DNA from: Gammaproteobacteria bacterium
Lineage (GTDB): Bacteria; Pseudomonadota; Gammaproteobacteria; Acidithiobacillales; Acidithiobacillaceae
DNA length: 44,689 bases
Direction of reading: 5' to 3'
Assembly: GCA_023381645.1 (NCBI GenBank)
Contig: JAMCRJ010000080.1
Coordinates: 1-44,689, forward strand
Shown: positions 28,009 to 36,660 of the stretch, one piece after another
How positions within the stretch are numbered: the stretch's first letter is position 1
Layout: each line of letters begins with the position of its first letter
Position numbers and translations under genes: made by a program
The notes under the pieces: model-generated
The model's database searches: none
What the model was told of the DNA's origin: nothing
Seen by the model: the letters and a program-made list of their open reading frames with translations, nothing else

Positions 28009-28036
28009 GTTATAGCAGACAGCGGCCCGACTGCAA
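28009..28036 (-). promoter_or_regulatory. Candidate promoter for cbpA
   Basis: On the minus strand TTGCAG (28036-28031) and TATAAC (28014-28009) are 16 bases apart, and transcription would start about 12 bases before the cbpA TTG region. This is a sigma70-like pair; no clear sigma32 heat-shock pattern is present. Confidence 0.5.
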
Positions 28037-28105
28037 GTCTGCCTGCCACAATGCGGTCATTACGCCATATTTTCAAGCCTGGGCGCCTGCGCGCAAGGAG
28101 TCGTC

Positions 28106-30235
28106 GTGTCTGAATGGTCTGCTCTCAATCCCCGCCAGATGGAGGCGGTAACCCTGCCGCCCGGTCCGGCGCTGGTGCTGGCGGGGGCAGGATCGGGAAA
28201 AACACGGGTGCTGACCAGCCGTATCGCCCACCTGCTGGAAGGGGACGTACACCCTGGAGGAATTCTTGCGGTGACCTTCACCAACAAGGCGGCGCGCGCC
28301 ATGCGTGGGCGATTGGACGGCATGGTGGCCATGGACTTGCGGGCCTTGTGGATGGGCACCTTTCACGGCATCGCCCACCGTCTGTTGCGCATGCATCACG
28401 AAGCGCTGGGCCTGCCCGCAGACTTTCAGGTCCTGGATGCCGACGATAGCCAGCGCCTGCTGCGGCGTATCATGCGTGAAGCGCAGATGGATGAGAAGCA
28501 GTGGCCGCCGCGCGCCATGGCCGGGCGTATCGGCCGCTGGAAGGACGAGGGCTGGGGGCCGGAGCAGGTGCAACAATATGAAGGTCCGGCAGCGGCGCCC
28601 TTCATCCCCATCTACAGCGTCTATGAAGCGGCCAAAAAGCGCTCCGGGCTGCTGGACTTCGGTGACCTGTTGCTGTACGCCCTGCGTCTCTGGGAATCGC
28701 CGGAAATCCTCGATCATTATCAGCGCCGTTTTCAGCATATTCTGGTGGATGAGTTTCAGGACACCAACGCGGTGCAGTACGCATGGCTGAAGGGGCTGGC
28801 CCGGCATGGGCAGATTTTTGCGGTCGGCGATGATGACCAGTCCATTTATGCCTGGCGGGGCGCACGGGTGGAGAACATGCTTCGCTTCGGCGAAGATTTT
28901 GCCGAGGCGCAGGTGGTGCGCCTGGAGCAGAACTACCGTTCCACGGCACCCATCCTGCAGGCAGCGAATGCCGTTATCGCCCACAATTCCGATCGTCTCG
29001 GCAAAACCCTGTGGACGGCGGAACCGGGCGGTGAATCCATTCAACTCTACACCGCCTACAACGAATTTGACGAGGCGCGCTATGTGGTGGGCCGCGTTCA
29101 GCAATGGCTGGACGAAGGTGGGCGGCGTGCGGACTGCGCCATCCTCTACCGTTCCAATGCCCAGTCGCGGGCCTTTGAAGAAGTGCTGGTGCGTGAAGGG
29201 ATGCCCTATCGAGTATATGGCGGCCTGCGCTTTTTCGAGCGAGCGGAGATCAAGGATACCCTGGCCTATCTACGCCTTACTGCCAACCGCCACGATGATG
29301 CGTCTTTCGAACGGGTGGTGAATGTGCCGGCGCGGGGCATTGGTGCGGTCAGTGTCGAGCGTTTGCGGAATCTGGCCCGCGAGCGCGGCCTCTCGCTCTG
29401 GCAGGCCGCCGGCGAACTCGGTCAGCCAAAGATCAGTGCGTTCCTCAATCTGGTGGATGATCTTGCCGTGCGAACGGCGGAGGCGGATCTCGGTGAGCGG
29501 GTGGAAACGGTACTGGCCCGCACCGGCCTACGGGAGTGGCACGGTCGCGAGGGCGACCGCGCCGAAGGCCGCCTGGAGAATCTGGATGAGCTGATCAATG
29601 CCGCACGCGGCTATGCCCAGGACTGGTCCGCCGACCCCAATCTCGGTGATCTTGCGCCGCAACCGGGGAATATGCTTTCGGAGTTCCTGACCCATGCTGC
29701 CCTGGAAGCCGGGGATGGCGCCGGAGACGTCTGGGAGGACTGTGTCCAGTTGATGAGTCTGCACAGCGCCAAGGGCCTAGAGTTCCCGCTGGTGTTTCTG
29801 GTGGGGCTGGAAGAGGGGCTGTTTCCCCATCAGCGCTCTCTGGAAGACCCTCAGGGGTTGGCTGAGGAACGTCGCCTGTGTTATGTCGGCATGACCAGGG
29901 CCATGCGCCTGCTGGTCATCAGCCATGCCGAGAGCCGCCGCCTGCACGGCAGTGAGCGGATGACCATGCCCTCGCGCTTTCTGCGCGAGATTCCCCAGGA
30001 ACTGCTACGGGAGCTGAGGCCACGGGCACGGATCAGCCGACCTGTTATGCCAGTGCGGGTACAGGCACCGGAAATGCCCTATCCCCTGGGGTCGCGCCTC
30101 CAGCACCCGGTCTTTGGCGAGGGAATGGTGCTGGATTACGAGGCTGGCGGCCGCCAGGGCCGGATTCAGGTGCAGTTTGCCTCGGGAAGCAAGTGGCTGG
30201 CGCTGGGGGTGGTGGCTTTGGAGCGGTTACCTTAA
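28106..30235 (+). CDS. uvrD: UvrD/Rep-type superfamily 1 DNA helicase
   Basis: The 709-residue protein has all SF1A helicase motifs: Q-motif LNPRQMEAV, Walker A GAGSGKT (27-33), VTFTNKAARAMRGR (Ia), DEFQDTN (II), GDDDQSIYAWRGA (III), EQNYRST (IV), SLHSAKGLEFPLVFLVG (V) and ERRLCYVGMTRA (VI). The C-terminal 50 residues (LGSRLQHPVFGEGMVLDYE...) form the Tudor-like domain that in E. coli UvrD binds RNA polymerase. The start is a GTG with AAGGAG five bases upstream. It is divergent from cbpA and 15 bases before the ComEA-like gene. UvrD rather than Rep is inferred from the C-terminal tail. Confidence 0.95.
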   Translation: MSEWSALNPRQMEAVTLPPGPALVLAGAGSGKTRVLTSRIAHLLEGDVHPGGILAVTFTNKAARAMRGRLDGMVAMDLRALWMGTFHGIAHRLLRMHHEALGLPADFQVLDADDSQRLLRRIMREAQMDEKQWPPRAMAGRIGRWKDEGWGPEQVQQYEGPAAAPFIPIYSVYEAAKKRSGLLDFGDLLLYALRLWESPEILDHYQRRFQHILVDEFQDTNAVQYAWLKGLARHGQIFAVGDDDQSIYAWRGARVENMLRFGEDFAEAQVVRLEQNYRSTAPILQAANAVIAHNSDRLGKTLWTAEPGGESIQLYTAYNEFDEARYVVGRVQQWLDEGGRRADCAILYRSNAQSRAFEEVLVREGMPYRVYGGLRFFERAEIKDTLAYLRLTANRHDDASFERVVNVPARGIGAVSVERLRNLARERGLSLWQAAGELGQPKISAFLNLVDDLAVRTAEADLGERVETVLARTGLREWHGREGDRAEGRLENLDELINAARGYAQDWSADPNLGDLAPQPGNMLSEFLTHAALEAGDGAGDVWEDCVQLMSLHSAKGLEFPLVFLVGLEEGLFPHQRSLEDPQGLAEERRLCYVGMTRAMRLLVISHAESRRLHGSERMTMPSRFLREIPQELLRELRPRARISRPVMPVRVQAPEMPYPLGSRLQHPVFGEGMVLDYEAGGRQGRIQVQFASGSKWLALGVVALERLP

Positions 30236-30253
30236 AACAAGGAGTGGAGCGTG

Positions 30254-30661
30254 ATGGAAATGAAACTTCAGGGCGTTTTGTGCGTGCTGTTTCTGCTGTT
30301 TGCACCCGCCGTCTGGGCGTCGGTGAATATCAATACTGCGGATGCCACGGCGCTGGATGCGCTGCCGGGCATAGGCCCGGCCAAGGCCCAGGCGGTGCTG
30401 GAATACCGGCAGGCACACGGGCCCTTCAGGAGCGTGGATGAGCTCGCCAGTGTCCACGGTATCGGTCCCCGGCTCCTGGAGCGACTGCGGCCGGTGCTGA
30501 GTCTCGATGGCGCCACGACCTTGCCACAAGCCGCGGCCAGGCACACCAGCCATTCCCATACCGCCGTACCGGCCGGCGAGGAGCGCGTTATTCGACACGG
30601 CAGTCACGGGTACATCCTGGAAAGTGGTCCGCAGACCAACGCTTTCTCGCTCAAGGACTAG
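30254..30661 (+). CDS. ComEA-like helix-hairpin-helix DNA-binding protein
   Basis: The 135-residue product has an N-terminal signal sequence (residues 1-22) and one double HhH unit: VNINTADATALDALPGIGPA, then K-A-Q-A-V-L-E-Y-R, F-R-S-V-D-E-L, and V-H-G-I-G-P-R-L-L-E-R-L. This matches periplasmic ComEA, which binds incoming DNA during natural transformation; here only the HhH part and a short tail exist, as is common in Gammaproteobacteria. The tail (about 95-135) is rich in His, Ser and Thr (AARHTSHSHTAVPAG) and matches nothing I recognise. AAGGAG is nine bases before this ATG; a GTG at 30251 is an alternative. It is probably cotranscribed with uvrD. Confidence 0.85.
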   Translation: MEMKLQGVLCVLFLLFAPAVWASVNINTADATALDALPGIGPAKAQAVLEYRQAHGPFRSVDELASVHGIGPRLLERLRPVLSLDGATTLPQAAARHTSHSHTAVPAGEERVIRHGSHGYILESGPQTNAFSLKD

Positions 30662-30671
30662 GCGATCTGCC

Positions 30672-31274
30672 TCAGTCCATCAGGCGGAAAATCCTCCAGA
30701 TCGGTTCGCGATGCCAGGCATGCAGGGCCGCCATGCCGACATGCCCGATCCAGTAGACCCAGACCACGGCACCCAGGAATTCGTGCAGGGGAACCAGCAT
30801 GTGCAGGGTGCTCCCCGGTGGGGTCCCGCTCTGGGGCAGGAAAAAGAAAATGATGGAGCCGATGACTCCTGTGCAGGTCACCGCCAGCAGTCCCAGACCA
30901 TGCATCAGGCCGGCCAGCCCGCAACGGGGCCCGGTCGGCGGCAGGCCGCCACGCAGCAGCGTACGGGCGTCCGCCAGGATGGGCGCCCACGGCCCTCGCC
31001 AGGGAAAGAGCTCACGGCGGATCTGCGGTTCGCTGGCAATCCATAACCACTGCCAGAGAATGAACAGCACCGTCATCAGGCCAATCCAGGAGTGGAGGCT
31101 GAAGAGGATGCCGCCGATACTGCTATAGTTGGCATGCTTCCAGTTGGGCTCCATCCACAGCGAGGACCAGAGCTGCCAGGTGACGCCAAAGGCAATCCCT
31201 GCATGCAGCCAACGACCCTCCCGGGGCCAGATATTGCGGGGCGGTTTTGGGTTGGCTTCTGCACGCATGACCAT
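30672..31274 (-). CDS. Di-haem type cytochrome b (b561-like) membrane protein
   Basis: The 200-residue protein has four transmembrane helices with His residues in positions typical of cytochrome b561/NiFe-hydrogenase cytochrome b: WLHAGIAFGVTWQLW (helix 1), LFSLHSWIGLMTVLF (helix 2), GLMHGLGLLAVTCTG (helix 3) and LHEFLGAVVWVYWIGH (helix 4), the last also with AALHAWH. Paired His residues suggest two haems. It would move electrons through the quinone pool; no partner enzyme is adjacent. GGAGG precedes the ATG at 31274. It converges on the ComEA-like gene with a 10-base gap and is divergent from the next orphan gene. Confidence 0.8.
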   Translation of the reverse strand: MVMRAEANPKPPRNIWPREGRWLHAGIAFGVTWQLWSSLWMEPNWKHANYSSIGGILFSLHSWIGLMTVLFILWQWLWIASEPQIRRELFPWRGPWAPILADARTLLRGGLPPTGPRCGLAGLMHGLGLLAVTCTGVIGSIIFFFLPQSGTPPGSTLHMLVPLHEFLGAVVWVYWIGHVGMAALHAWHREPIWRIFRLMD

Positions 31275-31477
31275 TGGGCAACGCCTCCATGTCATAAACG
31301 GATCGATTCAGGGTGGATCGGAGCACTCTAACCCAGGCAGGTCAGACCGCCAAGATGATGCTTGAATCCCGACCCCGGCAGGATTATAAGAACACTCTGA
31401 TATCCTATAAACCCGGGACCCGGTGCGAGCGTTAAAGGTCGCTTGATACCGGCTGGTGCAGATAATGGGAGGGGCGC

Positions 31478-31801
31478 ATGATCTGGCTGTATGTCATCAA
31501 CACCTGCATCGCCGTAGGTATCGTCCTGGCCGTGCTCTTCCCGCGACAGACCCAACGGCTGCTGCGCATGCTCGGTTTGTGGAACCTGGTCAGTTCGGTC
31601 GATGCCGTACGGTTTCAAAAAATCATGCAGAGTCTGGGAATCTTTCTGATGGTAGCGGCGGTTGCACTCTTCGCCTCGATCCTTGCCGGCGGTCATCCGC
31701 TGGATTGGGCCTTACCCGCGAGCGAGGGCCTGTTCTTCGGACTCGCGCTGGTGGTGCTCGCACACTGGTCGGGGAAGAAGCCACCCGATGATCAATCGTG
31801 A
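31478..31801 (+). CDS. Small membrane protein of unknown function
   Basis: The 107-residue product has three likely membrane helices: about residues 3-21, 50-68 and 82-98. A basic loop RQTQRLLRML lies between the first two, and the C-terminus is polar (SGKKPPDDQS). I do not recognise a family. GGGAGGGG lies four bases before the ATG, supporting expression. It is transcribed away from the cytochrome b gene and converges on thrB with 37 bases between. The 203-base upstream region (31275-31477) has a TATAAA at 31407-31412 but no clear -35. Confidence 0.65.
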   Translation: MIWLYVINTCIAVGIVLAVLFPRQTQRLLRMLGLWNLVSSVDAVRFQKIMQSLGIFLMVAAVALFASILAGGHPLDWALPASEGLFFGLALVVLAHWSGKKPPDDQS

Positions 31802-31838
31802 TACCAATGGCGGGTCTCCGGGCAGCATCAGGCAGGAG

Positions 31839-32771
31839 CTAAGCGCCTCGCTGGCGCATGAGGAGAATCCGCCGGTATTCCTCCGGGTCTTTGCATTGGG
31901 TGATGGTCCCGGGGCGGCGAAAGTGCATGGCATCCAGGCGCAGGAGCCAGAAGCGCAGGGCCGCTGCGCGCAGCAGTGGAAACCACAACACTTCCTCGCC
32001 GGTCTGCAGAGGCCGGGTGGCCACATAGGCATCCCACAACGACGTAACCAATGCCCGGTCGAAATGACCATCGGCTTCCGAGCACCAGGCATTGGCCACC
32101 ACCGCCAGATCGTAAAGCCAAGCATCGTCCCCGGCATAGTAAAAATCGATGGTGCCGGAGATGTGGCCGTTCTCGAACAGGACATTATCGGGAAAAAGAT
32201 CCGCATGGACGACGCCACCGGGGAGATCCCTGCGATTCAGCGCGCTCTGGTAGACAATCTCATCGGCAATCATGGCGTTGTTTTCCGGGCTCAAGTGCGG
32301 CACCAGATATCTGGCCGTTTCCTGCCACCAGGGGAGTCCGGCGGGGTTGGGGTGCCGCTCCGGGAAGGACTCTCCGGCCAGATGCATGCGCGCCAGCAAG
32401 GTGCCAAGCATGCCGATTTCGGCAACAGAGGGTGCCCGCCCCTCGATGGACGCACCACGCAGACGCTGAACGATGGCAGCGGGTTTGCCGCATAACGTAC
32501 CGAGACTGTTTCCTGCGGTGGTATGCACTGGGCGTGGGCAGGGAATGCCGCGTAGGCTCAGCCATTCGGTGAGATCCAGGAAATAAGGGATTTTATTGCG
32601 CGGCAGACGCTCGAATATTGTCAGGACAAAATGACCCTTTTCGGTGTCGAGGAAATAGTTGCTGTTCTCCACACCGGCAGAGATGCCGATCAGCGCGCGG
32701 GCGCCGCCGAGGTCATAATCTCTGAGAAATCGCGCGAGTTCGGGTTCGCTGACATTGGTATAAACAGACAT
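31839..32771 (-). CDS. thrB: Homoserine kinase, APH-type ThrB
   Basis: The 310-residue protein is the aminoglycoside-phosphotransferase-like homoserine kinase found in many proteobacteria, unrelated to E. coli GHMP-type ThrB. The start SVYTNVSEPELARFLRDYDL and G-I-S-A-G-V-E-N-S-N-Y-F match that family. The kinase catalytic loop is GGVVHADLFPDNVLF (about 189-203), and the metal-binding segment is GTIDFYYAGDD. It makes O-phosphohomoserine for threonine synthesis. The ATG at 32771 is used because the longer GTG start (32780) adds only three residues. It follows the DUF2782 gene by 42 bases. Confidence 0.93.
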   Translation of the reverse strand: MSVYTNVSEPELARFLRDYDLGGARALIGISAGVENSNYFLDTEKGHFVLTIFERLPRNKIPYFLDLTEWLSLRGIPCPRPVHTTAGNSLGTLCGKPAAIVQRLRGASIEGRAPSVAEIGMLGTLLARMHLAGESFPERHPNPAGLPWWQETARYLVPHLSPENNAMIADEIVYQSALNRRDLPGGVVHADLFPDNVLFENGHISGTIDFYYAGDDAWLYDLAVVANAWCSEADGHFDRALVTSLWDAYVATRPLQTGEEVLWFPLLRAAALRFWLLRLDAMHFRRPGTITQCKDPEEYRRILLMRQRGA

Positions 32772-32813
32772 AAACGGCACTTTCGCTCGGAGATGGGGAG
32801 GAACAGGGCAGAA

Positions 32814-33149
32814 TTACCAGCGGAAAATAACCCAATGCGGCACACTCAGGTGTTCAGCTGCAGTCTGCGGCACTTCGGTGAAGCGGCCGGTGCCACCCTT
32901 GTCTTCCAGATAGTAGGGTGGGAATGGTTTGGGTGGGATGACCTTGACCATGTACACCTTGCCATTGACCTTATATTCTTCGATCCGGGAGCCTTTCGGC
33001 ACCTTGATCTCGGCTTTGGGCCCGGTTTTGGCCTCGGGGGCCAGCGTCGGCAGATGCAGTTTTTGGAGATTGTCCGCCGCCCATGTGGAGAGGCTGGTGC
33101 CCAACGCAAAGCAGGTACCGACAACTAGGACAAAGATACGTATGGACAT
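32814..33149 (-). CDS. DUF2782 family periplasmic protein
   Basis: The 111-residue protein has a cleavable signal peptide (residues 1-24, ending STWA-A) and a small domain with V-P-K-G-S-R-I-E-E-Y-K-V-N-G-K-V-Y-M-V-K-V-I-P and K-P-F-P-P-Y-Y-L-E-D, the hallmark of DUF2782. Function is unknown. Its place between thrB and polA is seen in several gammaproteobacteria, by memory. It lies 20 bases after the LOG-family gene. Confidence 0.85.
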   Translation of the reverse strand: MSIRIFVLVVGTCFALGTSLSTWAADNLQKLHLPTLAPEAKTGPKAEIKVPKGSRIEEYKVNGKVYMVKVIPPKPFPPYYLEDKGGTGRFTEVPQTAAEHLSVPHWVIFRW

Positions 33150-33169
33150 GGTAATACTCCCTGGGGTCC

Positions 33170-33889
33170 TTAAAGGTTGAGAAGGGCCTCTGTCTCAGCG
33201 GCGGACGGCGCAAAGCCGCGTTTTTCATAGTGATTAAAAATGGCCGATACCACATGGTCGGTGTCGTCAATAATGGAGATGAGATCGAGATCTTCCTGCC
33301 TGATGGTGCCTGCGGCGAGCATGGAGCCCCGCCACCAGTCGATCAGCCCTTTCCAGAAGCTGGACTCCACCAGGATGATGGGCATTTTGCGGGTCTTGCC
33401 AGTCTGGACCAGGGTTAGGCACTCGGCCAGTTCGTCCAGGGTTCCGAAACCGCCCGGCATCACCACGTAGGCGACCGCGTATTTTACGAACATGACCTTG
33501 CGTGAGTAGAAATGCTCGAAGGATATGGAGACATCCTGGTAAGGGTTGGTGTGTTGCTCATGGGGCAGTTCGATATTGAGCCCTATGCTGTAGCCCGTGC
33601 CGCGAAAGGCGCCCCTGTTGGCGGCTTCCATCACGCCGGGACCGCCGCCGCTGATGACGGAAAACCCGGCATTGGAGAGCTTCTCGGCAATTTCCTGGGC
33701 TTTCAGATACCAGGGATGTTCCGGCCCGATGCGGGCTGAACCGAAAATGCTGACGCAGGGTTCGACGTCGGCCAGTTTTTCGTAACCATGTACAAACTCA
33801 GCTATGATCTGAAAAATTTTCCAGGCTTCACGGGTGAGGCGCCCCTCGCCCTTGTCGCGCAGTTTTTCCGCATCGAGATGTGCCCGCAT
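33170..33889 (-). CDS. LOG-family (TIGR00730) nucleoside 5'-monophosphate-binding protein
   Basis: The 239-residue protein is a LOG / lysine-decarboxylase-like protein with the motifs ISGGGPGVMEAANRGAF (about 85-101) and MPGGFGTLDELAE (about 150-162). The family includes cytokinin-activating phosphoribohydrolases and bacterial nucleotide 5'-monophosphate nucleosidases (PpnN-like). A basic, helical N-terminus precedes the domain. I prefer ATG 33889 over a TTG at 33907, as GGAA is six bases upstream. It diverges from polA and starts a minus-strand set ending in thrB. The substrate here is not known. Confidence 0.88.
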   Translation of the reverse strand: MRAHLDAEKLRDKGEGRLTREAWKIFQIIAEFVHGYEKLADVEPCVSIFGSARIGPEHPWYLKAQEIAEKLSNAGFSVISGGGPGVMEAANRGAFRGTGYSIGLNIELPHEQHTNPYQDVSISFEHFYSRKVMFVKYAVAYVVMPGGFGTLDELAECLTLVQTGKTRKMPIILVESSFWKGLIDWWRGSMLAAGTIRQEDLDLISIIDDTDHVVSAIFNHYEKRGFAPSAAETEALLNL

Positions 33890-33958
33890 CCGTCGTTCCA
33901 GTGTCAATGGTGGTGGTTTCTCGTATTATGACGGAAATCCGCGGAGAAGTCCCAGACC

Positions 33959-36658
33959 ATGCCCCAAGACCCCCGTATCCTCGTCGATGCCTCTAGCTTC
34001 CTCTATCGTGCCTTTCACGCGCTGCCTGACCTGCGCGCCCCGGACAATCTACCGACTGGAGCTATTTATGGCGTCGCCAACATGCTCCGCCGCCTGCAGA
34101 AAGAGTATCCGAGTGACGAAATCATCGTCATATTCGACGCCCCCGGCGGGACGTTCCGGGACAGACTTTATCCTGAGTATAAGGCACACCGGCCCTCCAT
34201 GCCGGAGGAGCTACGGGTCCAGGTTCCGCTGCTGCACGAGTGGATCAGGGCCACCGGCCTGCCGCTCGTGATCGAGCCAGACGTGGAGGCGGATGACGTG
34301 ATCGGCACCCTGGCCCGGGAGGCGGCGCCCGACCAGCAGGTGCTTATCGTCACCGGCGACAAGGATATGGCGCAGTTGGTGAACCAGCGAGTGCGGCTTA
34401 TCGACACCATGAAAGGTATCGAAACGGATGTGGCCGGGGTTGAGGAGCGCTTTGGTGTACCGCCGGAGCGTATTGCCGACCTGCTGGCGCTGATCGGCGA
34501 CAAGGTGGATAACATCCCCGGCGTGCCCGGCGCCGGACTGAAAACGGCCGCCCGGTGGCTGACGCAATATGGTGATCTGGACGGTGTGCTGGCCCACGCC
34601 GGCGACATCGGCGGCAAGGTAGGTGAGGCGCTGCGCGCCTCCGCACATTATCTGCCTTTGAGCCGCGATCTGGCGACCATTCGCTGTGATCTGACGCTGC
34701 CTGTCGCGACTTACGCCCGCCGGGCGGCGGATGTGGTCGCCCTGCGGGCGTTGGCGCAGCGCCTGGGTTTTCATGCCTGGCTCAGGGATCTGCCTGCGGA
34801 CGATGCGGGGAAAGTGCCGGAAAAGCGGAGCGGTGATATAGATCGCTCGGCTTACCGGGCCATCACCACTGCGGCAGCACTGGATGCCCTGTTGCTTGCC
34901 CTGAAAGCGGCCGATGTGGTCGCTTTGGATACGGAAACCACGAGCCTCGATCCGCTGCATGCCGATCTGGTGGGGATTTCCTGCGCCTGGCAGGCCGGTG
35001 GCGACTATCAGGCCGTCTACGTTCCCGTTGGCCACCGCGACGGTAGTCCGCAACTGGATCGACAGGTCGTCTTCACCGCCTTGCGCCCGTGGCTGGAAGA
35101 CCCACAGGCCGCCAAGTTGGCCCAGAACGCCAAATACGATTGGCGGGTTTTCTGGCGGCATGGCATCCACCCCGCCGGGCTGATCCGCGACACATTGCTG
35201 GAAAGCTACGTCTTGAACAGCAGTCACAATGGTCACGATCTCGACACCCTCGCCGAGCGCTACCTGCAACATCAGAACATCCGCTACGAAGAGGTGGTGG
35301 GCAAAGGCAAGTCAGCGCGCAATTTTGCCGATGTGCCGGTAGCGGAGGCGCTGCCCTACGCGGCAGAGGATGCCGATGTCTGTCTGCGTGTGGACGCGCA
35401 GCTCTGGCCGCGGTTCGCCAGCGAGCCGGGCTTGCGGTGCGTGTTGATGGAAATAGAAATGCCGCTGGTGCTGGTGCTGGCACGTATGGAAGAAGCGGGT
35501 GTCAAAGTCGATCGTGCCCAGCTCGAAGTGCTGAGCACGGAACTGAGTAAAGACATGGCGGACTGTGAACAGAAGGCCTTTGTGCTGGCAGGGCAGTCCT
35601 TCAACCTCAACTCCCCCAAGCAGATTCAGGAAATCCTCTTCGACAAGATGCAGTTGCCAGTACTCAAGAAAACCCCCGGCGGTCAGCCGTCAACCAATGA
35701 AGATGTGCTCGCCCAGCTCGCTGTTCACGCCGATCTGCCGCGCCTGATTCTCGATTATCGTGGCATGGCCAAGCTCAAAAACACCTATACGGATGCACTG
35801 CCGCAGATGATCAATCCCGACACCGGCCGGGTCCATACCCATTTTCAGCAGGCTGTGGCGGCCACCGGACGCCTCTCCTCCAACGATCCGAATCTGCAAA
35901 ATATCCCGGTGCGTACCGAACAGGGTCGGCGTATCCGCCAGGCTTTTGTCGCCGAGGAGGGGCACTGGCTGCTGAGCGCCGATTACTCGCAGATCGAACT
36001 GCGCATTATGGCCCATCTCTCCAGGGATGCCCGTCTGCTGCAAGCCTTTGCGGAGGGACAGGACATCCATGCGGTTACCGCTGCCGAGGTCTTTAATCTG
36101 GCACATGAGGCGGTGGACAGTGCCGCACGTCGTGCCGCCAAGGCCATCAACTTCGGCCTGATTTACGGGCAGACGCCCTACGGCCTCGCGCAACAGTTGG
36201 GCATTGATCAGGCGGCCGCGCGACAGTACATGGACCGTTACTTTGAGCGTTATCCGGGTGTTCTCGAATATATGGAGCAGACCCGTGCCCTGGCGAAAAA
36301 GCAGGGCTATGTGGAGACGCTCTTTGGGCGCCGTCTGTATGTACCGGAAATTCGCTCCAGCAACCCGGCCCGGCGTAATTATGCCGAGCGTGCGGCCATT
36401 AACGCACCTATGCAGGGCACTGCGGCGGATCTCATCAAGATGGCGATGATTGCCGTGGATGCCTGGTTGCAGGAACAGCCCGAGCGTGGTCGGATGATTC
36501 TCCAGGTACATGACGAACTGATTCTGGAAGTGCCAGAGGCTGGCCTGGAGGCCGCGAAGTCGGCACTAAAGGCGCGTATGGAAGGTGTGGCGAAACTGGC
36601 GGTGCCGCTCCTCGTGGGGTTGGGTGTCGGCAAGCACTGGGATGAAGCGCACGGCTGA
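33959..36658 (+). CDS. polA: DNA polymerase I
   Basis: The 899-residue enzyme has all three domains. The 5'-nuclease (residues 1 to about 290) starts RILVDASSFLYRAFHALP, with EADDVIGTLA and GDKVDNIPGVPG. The 3'-5' exonuclease keeps ALDTETTSLDP (Asp324, Glu326), so proofreading is probably active. The polymerase has motif A LSADYSQIELRIMAHLS, motif B RRAAKAINFGLIYG and motif C QVHDELILEVP. It fills gaps and removes Okazaki primers. Its stop lies two bases from the convergent kch stop. GGAG lies 12 bases before the ATG. Confidence 0.98.
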   Translation: MPQDPRILVDASSFLYRAFHALPDLRAPDNLPTGAIYGVANMLRRLQKEYPSDEIIVIFDAPGGTFRDRLYPEYKAHRPSMPEELRVQVPLLHEWIRATGLPLVIEPDVEADDVIGTLAREAAPDQQVLIVTGDKDMAQLVNQRVRLIDTMKGIETDVAGVEERFGVPPERIADLLALIGDKVDNIPGVPGAGLKTAARWLTQYGDLDGVLAHAGDIGGKVGEALRASAHYLPLSRDLATIRCDLTLPVATYARRAADVVALRALAQRLGFHAWLRDLPADDAGKVPEKRSGDIDRSAYRAITTAAALDALLLALKAADVVALDTETTSLDPLHADLVGISCAWQAGGDYQAVYVPVGHRDGSPQLDRQVVFTALRPWLEDPQAAKLAQNAKYDWRVFWRHGIHPAGLIRDTLLESYVLNSSHNGHDLDTLAERYLQHQNIRYEEVVGKGKSARNFADVPVAEALPYAAEDADVCLRVDAQLWPRFASEPGLRCVLMEIEMPLVLVLARMEEAGVKVDRAQLEVLSTELSKDMADCEQKAFVLAGQSFNLNSPKQIQEILFDKMQLPVLKKTPGGQPSTNEDVLAQLAVHADLPRLILDYRGMAKLKNTYTDALPQMINPDTGRVHTHFQQAVAATGRLSSNDPNLQNIPVRTEQGRRIRQAFVAEEGHWLLSADYSQIELRIMAHLSRDARLLQAFAEGQDIHAVTAAEVFNLAHEAVDSAARRAAKAINFGLIYGQTPYGLAQQLGIDQAAARQYMDRYFERYPGVLEYMEQTRALAKKQGYVETLFGRRLYVPEIRSSNPARRNYAERAAINAPMQGTAADLIKMAMIAVDAWLQEQPERGRMILQVHDELILEVPEAGLEAAKSALKARMEGVAKLAVPLLVGLGVGKHWDEAHG

Positions 36659-36660
36659 AC

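Noticed and set aside
28015..28042. Inverted repeat GCAGAC/GTCTGC at the cbpA promoter
   Set aside because: Only six bases per arm with a long spacer; too weak to call an operator.
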